From Rhodobacterales bacterium UBA3080 (lineage in GTDB: Bacteria; Pseudomonadota; Alphaproteobacteria; Rhodobacterales; Rhodobacteraceae), in the NCBI GenBank assembly GCA_002366645.1, contig DFBM01000020.1, positions 1-13,334 of the forward strand: a stretch of DNA of 13,334 bases. The letters are read 5' to 3'. Position 1 is the stretch's first letter. Every line of letters begins with the position of its first letter. The notes under the pieces are model-generated. The model saw only the letters and a program-made list of their open reading frames with translations, was not told the DNA's origin and searched no databases. Shown one piece after another: positions 13,191-13,334 of the stretch. Made by a program: the position numbers and the translations under genes.

Positions 13191-13294
13191 TTGACTGCCT
13201 CAGATGTACGTTTTTTTATACAATTTAGCTGAATCATGTATTTTTTCAATAGTTTTCGTATGTTATCCACAGATAAAACCATACCGGGGACACT
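13191..13294. promoter_or_regulatory. pobR-pobA divergent control region
   Basis: These 104 nt are markedly AT-rich compared with the flanking genes. ATGTA followed by a T-run occurs twice: 13204-13208 with T7 at 13211-13217, and 13236-13240 with T6 at 13241-13246, 32 nt apart or about three helical turns. They may be operator half-sites for the AraC protein, or intrinsic bends. GGGGA (13286-13290) is the ribosome binding site of the downstream gene. Confidence 0.5.
13263..13271 (+). promoter_or_regulatory. Perfect DnaA-box 9-mer TTATCCACA
   Basis: TTATCCACA matches the consensus DnaA box exactly and sits 24 nt upstream of the pobA-like start. It is isolated, so it may be a chance match, a titration or regulatory site, or part of a promoter. 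Confidence 0.3.
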
Positions 13295-13334
13295 ATGCGA
13301 ACACAAGTAGCTATAATCGGCGGCGGTCCTGCCG
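13295..13334 (+). CDS. pobA: 4-hydroxybenzoate 3-monooxygenase, N-terminal fragment (runs off window)
   Basis: Only the first 13 codons are present: MRTQVAIIGGGPA, an FAD-binding beta-alpha-beta start (GxGxxG type) as in group A flavoprotein hydroxylases. This beginning and the divergent AraC regulator together fit pobA, which converts 4-hydroxybenzoate to protocatechuate with NADPH and oxygen, feeding the beta-ketoadipate pathway. The fragment alone shows only a flavoprotein, so another FAD-dependent oxidoreductase remains possible. The start is supported by GGGGA at 13286-13290. Confidence 0.68.
   Translation, partial: MRTQVAIIGGGPA

Noticed and set aside
1..13334. Mobile element, phage, CRISPR or defence system
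   Set aside because: No transposase, integrase, repeat array, terminal inverted repeats or defence-type domain was seen; all genes fit core or catabolic chromosomal functions.

Overview
The window looks like chromosomal DNA of a marine alphaproteobacterium of the Rhodobacterales (Roseobacter-like), of moderate GC content by eye. This placement rests on recognised protein families and gene order, not on a database search: a split purB / zeta-subunit / purC-purS-purQ neighbourhood, an F1F0-ATPase zeta subunit (DUF1476, an alphaproteobacterial family), a DUF1638 protein beside a corrinoid protein and a homocysteine methyltransferase, and a pobR-pobA divergon. No rRNA, tRNA, CRISPR array, transposase or phage gene is visible. 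No stretch longer than about 170 bases lacks a gene.

Left part (1-4221, + strand). The 3' end of rnd (RNase D) overlaps by 4 nt a divergent cobK-like precorrin-6A reductase. Then come sufE, a betaine/homocysteine S-methyltransferase (the Hcy module of MetH), a free-standing corrinoid protein and a DUF1638 protein. The last three look like a dismembered cobalamin-dependent methionine synthase: one chain holds homocysteine and zinc, one carries the corrinoid, and a cysteine-rich partner of unknown function follows. The folate and reactivation modules of MetH are not in the window. cobK adds a link to B12 supply.

Middle (4239-8386). A DctB/DctD-type two-component pair lies on the - strand, convergent with DUF1638. 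Its response regulator lacks the GAFTGA loop and has an altered Walker B, so it probably does not act through sigma-54. No dct transporter genes are present. Divergent to dctB is msrP, the Tat-exported molybdopterin subunit of the periplasmic methionine sulfoxide reductase. It is interrupted by one in-frame TGA at the conserved Trp shortly after the molybdenum-ligand cysteine. No msrQ is adjacent.

Right part (8387-13334). purQ, purS and purC form a tight - strand operon (gene order purC-purS-purQ) for the SAICAR synthetase step and two subunits of FGAM synthase. Divergent from purC is the ATPase zeta subunit, followed by a good intrinsic terminator, then a 61-residue membrane protein that converges on purB across a perfect 12-bp inverted repeat. 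Upstream of purB is an AraC-family regulator (pobR-like), divergent from the first 40 bases of a flavoprotein gene that fits pobA (4-hydroxybenzoate 3-monooxygenase). The pobR-pobA gap is AT-rich, with repeated T-tracts and a perfect DnaA-box 9-mer.

The best candidates for something new are the DUF1638/corrinoid/Hcy-methyltransferase set, the degenerate DctD, and the nonsense-interrupted msrP.
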